9,513 bases of DNA from Deltaproteobacteria bacterium (GTDB lineage Bacteria > Desulfobacterota > Desulfobulbia > Desulfobulbales > Desulfobulbaceae): NCBI GenBank assembly GCA_024277485.1, contig JAJRVA010000020.1, positions 1 through 9,513 on the forward strand, read 5' to 3'. The stretch's first letter is position 1; every line of letters starts with the position of its first letter. Position numbers and translations under genes: made by a program. The notes under the pieces are model-generated. The model saw only the letters and a program-made list of their open reading frames with translations. It searched no databases and was not told the DNA's origin. Below are positions 1-5,994 of the stretch, one piece after another.

Positions 1-763
1 TCTGCCGGATAAAATCATTGTTCACCCGGGACTGGATCTCCTGGAACAGTCGACGTTCACGGGCAATGTCATAATCCGGTGCCTTCTCCCTTTCCAGCCG
101 GTTCCCCCGGACAAAATATCGAAAGGCCCTGGCATGCTCGCCTAAAAAATCGTACGCCTGGCCAAGGGCGAACAACAGCTGGCCCGGCTCCTCCGCCCGG
201 TCCAGAAAAGACTCAACGTAGCCGGTCTGGTCGCGAAGCTCCCGCGTTTTTCCCATCTGCTTGAGCAGCACGCACAGCACGGCAGTCACCGGCACATGGA
301 ACGGGTCGAGCTCAACGACATGGCGAAACCGCTCTTCAGCCCTGTCAAGATTGCCGATGGCACGGTGGACCATGCCGAGGTTGAAGTGCGCCGTAACATC
401 TCCAGGATTCTCGGCAATTACTGCAGCATTCATCCTGACGGCGTCTTCCCACTTTTCCAGGTAATAATATACCAGCGCCAGGTTGCTGTAAAAGGGGGTA
501 TGGTCCGGGTAAGCGGCGATAGCCGACTGAAGAATTTCCGCTGCGTCACCATGTTGCCCGGTACGGCTATACACCTCGGCGAGTAGGCTCAATGCTGTCT
601 TGTTTTGAGGGTCAAGAACGAGGACATCCCGACAGGACGCGGCAGCGTGCTCAAGAAGGCCACTGCCGACAGAGTGATGTGCCCGTTGCAGGAGGGAGAG
701 AATTTTTTTCTCCTTCAGCTCCCTGACCTTTCGCGCTTTGAGTTTGCGCTGCTTTTTTTTCAA
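1..763 (-). CDS. TPR protein, probable N-terminal part of a TPR-sulfotransferase (partial)
   Basis: The frame is open for 254 codons from a TTG at 763 to the window edge, so the C-terminus is missing. I chose TTG because GGAGGAA lies 5 nt upstream of it and an in-frame TAA lies nine codons further up; no ATG fits. Residues 1-20 are very basic (MKKKQRKLKARKVRELKEKK). TPR-like helical pairs follow at about 36-84, 86-118 and 120-154 (for example NPGDVTAHFNLG, then AIGNLDRAEERF). Residues 196-240 (LLFALGQAYDFLGEHARAF, then YFVRGNRLER and YDIARERRLF) match the linker that in bacterial TPR-sulfotransferases comes just before the PAPS-binding P-loop domain. The sulfotransferase call is an inference, because the catalytic domain lies outside the window. 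If it is right, the protein would be cytoplasmic, moving sulfate from PAPS to a glycan or protein. It is the last visible gene of the run, 72 nt after the GT2 gene. It could instead be a plain TPR scaffold. Confidence 0.85.
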   Translation of the reverse strand, partial: MKKKQRKLKARKVRELKEKKILSLLQRAHHSVGSGLLEHAAASCRDVLVLDPQNKTALSLLAEVYSRTGQHGDAAEILQSAIAAYPDHTPFYSNLALVYYYLEKWEDAVRMNAAVIAENPGDVTAHFNLGMVHRAIGNLDRAEERFRHVVELDPFHVPVTAVLCVLLKQMGKTRELRDQTGYVESFLDRAEEPGQLLFALGQAYDFLGEHARAFRYFVRGNRLEREKAPDYDIARERRLFQEIQSRVNNDFIRQ

Positions 764-766
764 CAG

Positions 767-773
767 TTCCTCC
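767..773 (-). promoter_or_regulatory. Ribosome binding site that fixes a TTG start
   Basis: On the minus strand the sequence reads GGAGGAACTG followed by TTG at 763. The GGAGG core is 5 nt from the TTG. It is the strongest Shine-Dalgarno match at the 5' end of the TPR gene and is the reason for preferring the non-ATG start. Confidence 0.75.
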
Positions 774-835
774 GTTGATTTTTTTCTTTACCGCCTTCTT
801 TTCTCTGCAGGAAAGCGGCAACTCACGCGCCGGGA

Positions 836-1780
836 TCACGAAAAGGAATCCGGTTCGCTCGACTCACTGACGATATACAACGGCCGGGCCTGCACCTGGG
901 TGTAGATCTTACCGATATACATGCCGACGATGCCGAGGAAGAAGAGCTGGGTGCCGCCGAGAAAGAACATGCCCGAGGTCATAAGGGCGTAGCCGGGAAT
1001 AGGCAGGCCGAAGAAAATCTTCTGCGCACCGATGACCAGGGTCATGAGCAGGCTCAGGAGGGTGATCCCGAAGCCGGTGATGGTGCAGATTCTCAAGGGG
1101 ACCGCGCTGAAGCTGGCAATCGCGTCCAGGGAGAAGAGCAGCAGCCTGGTCAGCGAATACTTGGTCTCTCCCCGGTGCCGGGGCTTGCGGCGATACTCCA
1201 CCCCGGTCTGGCGGAAACCGAGCCAGGCGACCATGCCGCGGACAAACCGGTTGCGCTCCTCCAGGCTGTTAAAATGGTCCACCACCCTGCGGTCCATAAG
1301 GCGGAAATCGCCGGTGTCAGCGGGGATTTCTACGTCAGCCAGCAGGTTGAGCACCCGGTAAAAAAGATAGGATGTCACCCTTTTCACCGCGCCCTCCCCT
1401 TCGCGCTCCGCCCTGACGCCGTACACGATATCATAGCCCTGCCGCCATTTGGCGTGAAACTGCGGAATGACCGATGGGGGATCCTGCAGGTCGGCGTCGA
1501 TCAGCACCGCAGCCCGGCCCCGGACCATGCGCAGGCCGCAGCTCGTGGCGGCCTCGTGGCCGAAGTTGCGGCTCAGCGCGACGTAGCGCACCTGCGCGTC
1601 TTTCTGCGCAAGCGCCTTCACCTCTGCCAGGGAGCCGTCGGTGGAGCCGTCATCGACAAAGATGCACTCAAAGGAGATTCCGGCCGGATCGAGAACCGCG
1701 CGGATCTCGCCGTGCAGCGGCTCGATGTTCTCCGCCTCGTTGAACAGGGGGACGACGATGGAGAGTTCAGGATTCCGCAT
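836..1780 (-). CDS. GT2 family polyprenyl-phosphate sugar synthase (GtrB/ArnC/DPM1 type)
   Basis: A 314-residue protein of full family length. It should transfer a sugar from a nucleotide sugar to undecaprenyl phosphate on the inner face of the cytoplasmic membrane, supplying a lipid-linked donor for periplasmic GT-C transferases. The N-terminal GT-A domain shows SIVVPLFNE at 7-15, VDDGSTDGS at 42-50, the nucleotide/metal motif DADLQDPP at 95-102, GDFRLMDRR at 157-165, RNRFVRG at 176-182 and the family signature RGETKYS at 203-209. Two membrane helices follow at about 229-252 and 264-290, with a short polar tail. The sugar cannot be read from the sequence. I use ATG at 1780; an in-frame GTG at 1789 would add three residues, and neither start has a good Shine-Dalgarno. 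It lies 70 nt after the OGT-like gene. It is clearly more GC-rich than the membrane-protein genes (47 of 60 bases G or C at 1501-1560). Confidence 0.93.
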   Translation of the reverse strand: MRNPELSIVVPLFNEAENIEPLHGEIRAVLDPAGISFECIFVDDGSTDGSLAEVKALAQKDAQVRYVALSRNFGHEAATSCGLRMVRGRAAVLIDADLQDPPSVIPQFHAKWRQGYDIVYGVRAEREGEGAVKRVTSYLFYRVLNLLADVEIPADTGDFRLMDRRVVDHFNSLEERNRFVRGMVAWLGFRQTGVEYRRKPRHRGETKYSLTRLLLFSLDAIASFSAVPLRICTITGFGITLLSLLMTLVIGAQKIFFGLPIPGYALMTSGMFFLGGTQLFFLGIVGMYIGKIYTQVQARPLYIVSESSEPDSFS

Positions 1781-1850
1781 CAAACACACCGGTCATGGGT
1801 TTGCATGAATCGGGCACCTGCACAGGGAAGCATATCTGCACAACAAACAT

Positions 1851-3977
1851 TCAGTTTCCCACCCGGATCACAGAGGGATCTTCTTTCTCGATGTGCATTT
1901 CCCATGCCCTCCTGTATGCACTTTCGAGATTTCGCACAAAACGCGGTGTATTGAATACCGAAGAGTCGGCCATTCTCTCCCTTATCCTGTCCCGCACCGA
2001 CTGCAGGTCTGCCTGGTGGCCTGCATAGTACACCGCTCTTTCAACATACTCCTGAAGGTCGGCGCAGACAAGTTCCGGGACATCGAGAGTATGAAGGACA
2101 CTTGCCGAAACCCGTGAGGCAAAATGGGTGCCAAGGACGGACAGCACGGGGACACCGGCCCAGATCAAGTCGCATGACGTTGTATGGCCATTGTAGGGAA
2201 CTGTATCGAGGGCCAGGTCGGCCAGGCAGAGGCGCGCCATGTGATCCTCCTTCCTCTCCATCCTGGATGCGAATATGATACGATCACTGTCTATTCCCTT
2301 CTGACGGGCATACGATCTTATTTTTTCCATATACTTCTGTTTGGTCGATGCCAGCCACAAGACGGAACCCGGGACCCGGGCCATAATACGCATCCATGCA
2401 TCGAACAGCGCAGGCTCAATCTTGCTGGTCCTGCAGAAACAGGCAAAAACAAACCTGTCCGCGGGAAGATGCTGTTCATCACGTGCATACTTCTTGGCGG
2501 AAATTTCCGTTGTATTGTCATAGGTGAAATAGCTGCCCGGCATATAAATGAATTTTTCAGCAAAATATATAGCAGAGTCCTCCGGAGCCACGATCTGATC
2601 CACGACAATGTAATCCACGAAATCAGCTCCCGTTGTGCAGGGAAATCCCAGGAAGGTTATCTGCACGGGCGCCGGCCTGTAGTACAGTATCTGCATCCTG
2701 TTGTGGGTCGTGTGGCCGGCAAGATCGACCAGAATGTCAACCCCGTTCCCGTGGATCATTTGCGCAGCATGCTGGTAGTTGAGCTGCCTGATATCCGCGA
2801 ACAGGTCGGATTCCCGCTCTATGACCTTCCTGTATGAACTGTCATTGTCCGCGGTGAGAGAGTATGCGTGGATCTCGAACCGGTGCCTGTCATGGCAAGG
2901 CAGCAGCCCGCTCATGATCTGTCCCACCGGGTGGTTTCTGAAGTCCGGTGACATGTAGCCGACAACGATCCTGTCCTTACTTCTGGAACTCCTCCGGGTG
3001 CCATGGCGCATCCTCCGGGCCGGATCCAGGGGCCGGGTCATGTTGTTCACGCACAAGCGGGCAGACTCATAGTTTATCCGGTAGTCCGGGTAATTATCTA
3101 TGCTGGAAAAAGGCCGGCACAGCGACAGGACAGCGCCCCGCCCCATGCCTCTCCGGCCTGCGAGTTCATTAATTTCATCCCTGGTGCGGCGCAACCTTGC
3201 CCATGACATGGTCTCCTTGTATGCATCCTGCAGGACAAACAGAAGACCAGCCTTTCGCTCATCAGGCAGTCCCACCAGTTCCAGCGCCTTTTCCAGGTAC
3301 TCGATAGATGCGTCATGCATTGAAAGATCAATATAAAACGCTGCGAATGCAGACAGGAGGTCACCGTTGCCGGGTGTCTCCCTTATCGCTTTGCTGAAAA
3401 TTGACTGGATTTTACCGAAATCGTTCCTGGTGGCCAGCAGAACCCCCAGGTCAACATAGACCTTTCCCTTCCTGTTTCCGAGAAAAATGCTTTTCTCGTA
3501 CGCGTAAATGGCCTCGTCCACCCTGTTCTGCCTGGCGTAAATGTACCCGAGGCTGTACCATACATCCGCGTTTCCAGGCGCCAGTTGTGTCACCTTCCGG
3601 TACAGGTCGATCGCATCGCTCATCTTCCCCTGCTGGTACCGGATCACAGCCAGGTTCAGGTACAGTTCCGCCCTGGCCGGAGCAAGGCGGATAGCCGTGT
3701 TCAAGCGCTCTGTCGCCTTGTCGAATTTTTCCTGCCTGGCCAAGCAGATGCCAAGCATGAGAAGGGCCTGTACATTGCCCGGTTCAACCTGGAGGACACC
3801 GGCAAAACCCTTCTCTGCGGCTGCAGGTTTATTTGCCTCCAGATCCCTGCAGGCATCATTGAACATCCTGCTGACAGGCCTCGTTTTTCTGGCCGGTCCA
3901 GGGATATGTCGCGGTTTTTTTCTTTTTTTCATTGCCATGCAAAAGGGAGAGGCCGTAGGGAAAAACTCAGCGAACAT
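1851..3977 (-). CDS. TPR protein with OGT-like (GT41) O-GlcNAc transferase domain
   Basis: A 708-residue protein. A basic stretch (about 17-34) precedes roughly five TPR units (39-236), a helical linker (to about 334) and a GT41 catalytic region (335-695). In OGT-type enzymes the TPR part holds the protein acceptor and the catalytic part uses UDP-GlcNAc or a related donor; this one should be cytoplasmic, since no signal peptide or membrane segment is seen. Visible matches to human OGT are SPDFRNHP at 343-350 (His349 in the place of His498), RPAPVQITFLGFP at 434-446, Lys519 in the place of Lys842, KEDH at 576-579 (Lys898/His901) and NGHTTSCD at 596-603 (Asp603 for Asp925), then FASRVSAS at 619-626. 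The loop before Lys519 reads FCRTSK instead of the usual Asn-rich FNNSYK or FNQLYK. The ATG at 3977 overlaps the end of the preceding gene by 11 nt, suggesting translational coupling; ATGs at 3938 and 3932 are alternatives. The natural substrate is unknown. Confidence 0.93.
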   Translation of the reverse strand: MFAEFFPTASPFCMAMKKRKKPRHIPGPARKTRPVSRMFNDACRDLEANKPAAAEKGFAGVLQVEPGNVQALLMLGICLARQEKFDKATERLNTAIRLAPARAELYLNLAVIRYQQGKMSDAIDLYRKVTQLAPGNADVWYSLGYIYARQNRVDEAIYAYEKSIFLGNRKGKVYVDLGVLLATRNDFGKIQSIFSKAIRETPGNGDLLSAFAAFYIDLSMHDASIEYLEKALELVGLPDERKAGLLFVLQDAYKETMSWARLRRTRDEINELAGRRGMGRGAVLSLCRPFSSIDNYPDYRINYESARLCVNNMTRPLDPARRMRHGTRRSSRSKDRIVVGYMSPDFRNHPVGQIMSGLLPCHDRHRFEIHAYSLTADNDSSYRKVIERESDLFADIRQLNYQHAAQMIHGNGVDILVDLAGHTTHNRMQILYYRPAPVQITFLGFPCTTGADFVDYIVVDQIVAPEDSAIYFAEKFIYMPGSYFTYDNTTEISAKKYARDEQHLPADRFVFACFCRTSKIEPALFDAWMRIMARVPGSVLWLASTKQKYMEKIRSYARQKGIDSDRIIFASRMERKEDHMARLCLADLALDTVPYNGHTTSCDLIWAGVPVLSVLGTHFASRVSASVLHTLDVPELVCADLQEYVERAVYYAGHQADLQSVRDRIRERMADSSVFNTPRFVRNLESAYRRAWEMHIEKEDPSVIRVGN

Positions 3978-5778
3978 ATACCTGCAAAAACAGGGTTCCG
4001 TTATAGAAAAAACGATCTGCAGGCCTCATTTCCGTGAGAAGATAATTGTCAACCGGATCCATGTAGTTCATATTTTTTGTCACTCCAAAAGAATATTTTC
4101 CGGCCTGTGTTGTATCAGGAAAGAGTAATGGAGGCCGCATGAATCGAAAGGCGATTGACGGCTCCCGTTTATCGCGTTTCATCTGCCGTATCGCTTTATG
4201 CCTCAGAACCACGGACCCCGAAAGACCGCCCCATGAATGATTCAGGGACGGCCGCCTCCGGATCAGCATGTATCCCATTGGAGCCTGATCACCGATTATA
4301 GCATAATCTCCATCATTCGAGTATTTTTTTGCCATGCTCTCCATCCAGGTTGCCGCATCATAATAAAGCTGATTCGTTCTGATCCCTTTGGCAAAACCCT
4401 TTTCAAATGTTGTTTGCAGGTACTTGGGAGGCAGGTCAAAATACGTAAAATTCCAGTCTGCCAAAGCCATATTGCTATAAAACGGAAGCAAAATCATCAT
4501 TAACAGCAAAAACGACCGATAACAGTTGTCAATCATTCTCGACACAGCAACTGAGAGGGCCAACATTACAGGAATTGCAACAAACTGCAGCGCCAGAAAA
4601 CGTAACGAGGAGATTATGACAAAAGTGCATCCTACAATGATGCAGGGAACAACCATCAAGAGAAGCAACTTGTCAGTGTCCCCTGAACCACTCTCTTTCT
4701 CGTGCGCAAAGATGCGTTCCGCAATAATCAAGCACGAAGTTATCACCAACGATGCGTGCCAGATCTGAGCGTTGAACCAACCGTTCCAAAAAGGCGGCAT
4801 GAACCCGAGCAGGTCGGTATTGACGGCACAGAGAAGCAATACCGACAGTACGGTTGTGGTCATGAAAGCCGGCAAGGAGGATGGTCTTCGGGCGACAACT
4901 GTGAGCATACCAACGAGAAGCAGGGTGAGAAAAACATAAGGAACCGCCGTTCTCGCAAGATTTAACATGCTCTTTTGTGCCTGTACACTTGCGAGCCCCT
5001 CGCGGGAATAACGGAACATCTTCAGCGCGGCAGCAAGAAAATCGGACCCATATATGGCTATAAAGCCCGTCCAGGCAAGGATTGCCGGTCCATACAGCAA
5101 GGCAAGGTCCTGGTGGGTGATGATATTCTCCGACGGAAAGAATTTTCTGAGCAACAAGAACTCTACCAAAGGAATTACCAGGGTTACCGTCAAGGGTAAG
5201 ATACTGAACCCTATTCCCCACAAAAAGAAACCTGCAAACATGAACAGCGCATATCGCAATATACCTGGTCGTTGTTTCAAGGCAAAGAGCGAAAAGGCAA
5301 TATGAAGCACAAGGAAAAGATGGGGATAGACATAATAAGACAAGTTCGATGCCATACCATTAACGTCGAGACCGGTAAAAACATACAGGGAAAGAGCATA
5401 CGGCAGGTACCACGCATCTTTTGTCCAGGTATATACGGATAACGCCAAAATAAGCATTGAAACTGCAGCAGCGAAAAACTGGAGCCGCCTGAAACCCAAA
5501 AGGGTAATATCAGGCATACATTTGAATATATATTTATTGAACACAGTATAGAGCAACGTGACATTTGTTGAGTTATCAGGGAACAACCTGTCTCCAGCAG
5601 CCATACGCCATCCATCCGTCATGTACATGCCTTCATCGATAAAATTAAACCCATACTGCAACTTCTCCCACCCGAGAACCGCCATTAACAAAAACAAAAT
5701 GGCTCCGGAAAAGAACAAAATATTCTTGTTCGACATTTCAGGAAGCAAAGAAGATGTGTTGCGCAGCGGTGACACCAT
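3967..5778 (-). CDS. Polytopic GT-C-like membrane glycosyltransferase (candidate)
   Basis: A 603-residue integral membrane protein with many hydrophobic helices (the first at about 20-36, the last major one ending near 440) and a soluble C-terminal part of about 160 residues. Just after helix 1 the sequence is YGFNFIDEGMYMTDGW (42-57). An acidic DE motif in the first periplasmic loop, followed by an amphipathic stretch, is the usual mark of GT-C enzymes (the PMT/ArnT kind), which use polyprenyl-phosphate sugars on the outer face of the membrane. The C-terminal part includes YAIIGDQAPMGYMLIRRRP and probably lies in the periplasm. The GT2 gene two places downstream could supply its donor. The ATG at 5778 has a strong AGGAGGT but a long 13-nt spacing; ATG at 5736 (MSNKNILFF) is an alternative. 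The end overlaps the OGT-like gene by 11 nt. The gene is rather AT-rich (21 of 60 G or C at 4441-4500). It could also be a flippase or polymerase-type membrane protein; no specific family name is certain. Confidence 0.82.
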   Translation of the reverse strand: MVSPLRNTSSLLPEMSNKNILFFSGAILFLLMAVLGWEKLQYGFNFIDEGMYMTDGWRMAAGDRLFPDNSTNVTLLYTVFNKYIFKCMPDITLLGFRRLQFFAAAVSMLILALSVYTWTKDAWYLPYALSLYVFTGLDVNGMASNLSYYVYPHLFLVLHIAFSLFALKQRPGILRYALFMFAGFFLWGIGFSILPLTVTLVIPLVEFLLLRKFFPSENIITHQDLALLYGPAILAWTGFIAIYGSDFLAAALKMFRYSREGLASVQAQKSMLNLARTAVPYVFLTLLLVGMLTVVARRPSSLPAFMTTTVLSVLLLCAVNTDLLGFMPPFWNGWFNAQIWHASLVITSCLIIAERIFAHEKESGSGDTDKLLLLMVVPCIIVGCTFVIISSLRFLALQFVAIPVMLALSVAVSRMIDNCYRSFLLLMMILLPFYSNMALADWNFTYFDLPPKYLQTTFEKGFAKGIRTNQLYYDAATWMESMAKKYSNDGDYAIIGDQAPMGYMLIRRRPSLNHSWGGLSGSVVLRHKAIRQMKRDKREPSIAFRFMRPPLLFPDTTQAGKYSFGVTKNMNYMDPVDNYLLTEMRPADRFFYNGTLFLQVYVR

Positions 5779-5784
5779 AAGCTG

Positions 5785-5994
5785 TTATCCAACCTCCTGT
5801 CTCAGTGAGCGTCCATGCAGGGGCCAGATACAAGGCGGCAACGATGTTGATAATACATCTGATATCAACGAGTAGCCAACGGTGTAGATGGTGAACCTTC
5901 GAACGATCGGACGGGCCGTTATCGGCCGCCCCGCAGGCGGCCTGTACAGTCCGGTTAAATTTTCTCTGCCCGGCCTATTTTTTTCCCAGGTCAT
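5785..5994 (-). CDS. Doubtful small ORF filling the gap between two membrane-protein genes
   Basis: A 69-codon frame starts with ATGA overlapping the stop of the upstream gene and ends in TAA six nt before the next ATG. It therefore fills the whole gap exactly, as a coupled small gene would. Against it: there is no hydrophobic segment or recognisable motif, the product is rich in Arg, Pro and Gly as expected for chance reading of GC-rich DNA, its start lacks a clear Shine-Dalgarno, and its frame contains the GGCCGCC hairpin. I list it because of its position only. Confidence 0.15.
   Translation of the reverse strand: MTWEKNRPGRENLTGLYRPPAGRPITARPIVRRFTIYTVGYSLISDVLSTSLPPCIWPLHGRSLRQEVG
5792..5798 (-). 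promoter_or_regulatory. Shine-Dalgarno with long spacing before the GT-C-like gene
   Basis: The minus strand reads AGGAGGT, then 13 nt (TGGATAACAGCTT), then ATG at 5778. The match to the 16S anti-SD is excellent but the spacing is longer than the usual 5-9 nt. A small ATAA-CAGC-TTAT hairpin lies within the spacer and could shorten the effective distance; that is speculation. Confidence 0.55.
5850..5879 (-). promoter_or_regulatory. Possible sigma-70-like promoter upstream of the GT-C-like gene
   Basis: In the 212-nt gap the minus strand carries TTGGCT (5874-5879) and TATTAT (5850-5855) with 18 nt between them. These match the -35 and -10 consensus at four and five of six positions. A transcript would begin near 5843, about 65 nt before the ATG. 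Such matches arise often by chance in sequence of this composition, so this is only a candidate internal promoter. Confidence 0.25.
5924..5942. repeat. GC-rich inverted repeat in the 212-nt gap
   Basis: GGCCGCC (5924-5930) and GGCGGCC (5936-5942) form a perfect 7-bp stem around a 5-nt loop, CCGCA. It lies between the two membrane-protein genes. No T-run follows the stem in the transcribed (minus) direction, so it is not a classical rho-independent terminator; it could weaken transcription or protect an RNA end. A second GGCC copy next to it (5914-5917) adds local GGCC repetition. Confidence 0.5.

Noticed and set aside
651..839. GTG-started 62-codon frame overlapping the end of the GT2 gene, and a possible frameshift at the A8 run into the TPR gene
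   Set aside because: Joining it to the TPR frame would need a +1 shift at the A-run, not the usual -1 slippage, and the TTG at 763 already has a good Shine-Dalgarno. Its product is only low-complexity Lys/Ala/Gly.
1781..1850. Regulatory element between the GT41 and GT2 genes
   Set aside because: The 70-nt gap shows no convincing Shine-Dalgarno, hairpin with T-run or promoter pair.
1175..1954. Long plus-strand open frame (259 codons) opposite the GT2 gene
   Set aside because: It is antisense to a well-matched GT2 enzyme in very GC-rich DNA, where opposite frames stay open by chance; no motif is visible in its product.
2366..2379. Tandem ACCCGGG repeat
   Set aside because: Two 7-nt copies inside the GT41 coding sequence are within chance for this composition and change nothing in the protein frame.
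2184..2837. 217-codon plus-strand frame opposite the GT41 domain
   Set aside because: The opposite strand encodes recognisable OGT catalytic motifs over the whole stretch; this is a shadow.
4673..5221. 182-codon minus-strand frame inside the GT-C-like gene
   Set aside because: It overlaps the membrane protein in another frame, lacks hydrophobic helices or motifs, and has an irregular Cys/His/Arg-rich composition.
5924..5942. Rho-independent terminator after the D.WW membrane gene
   Set aside because: The stem is good but no T-run follows in the transcribed direction, so I kept it only as an inverted repeat.
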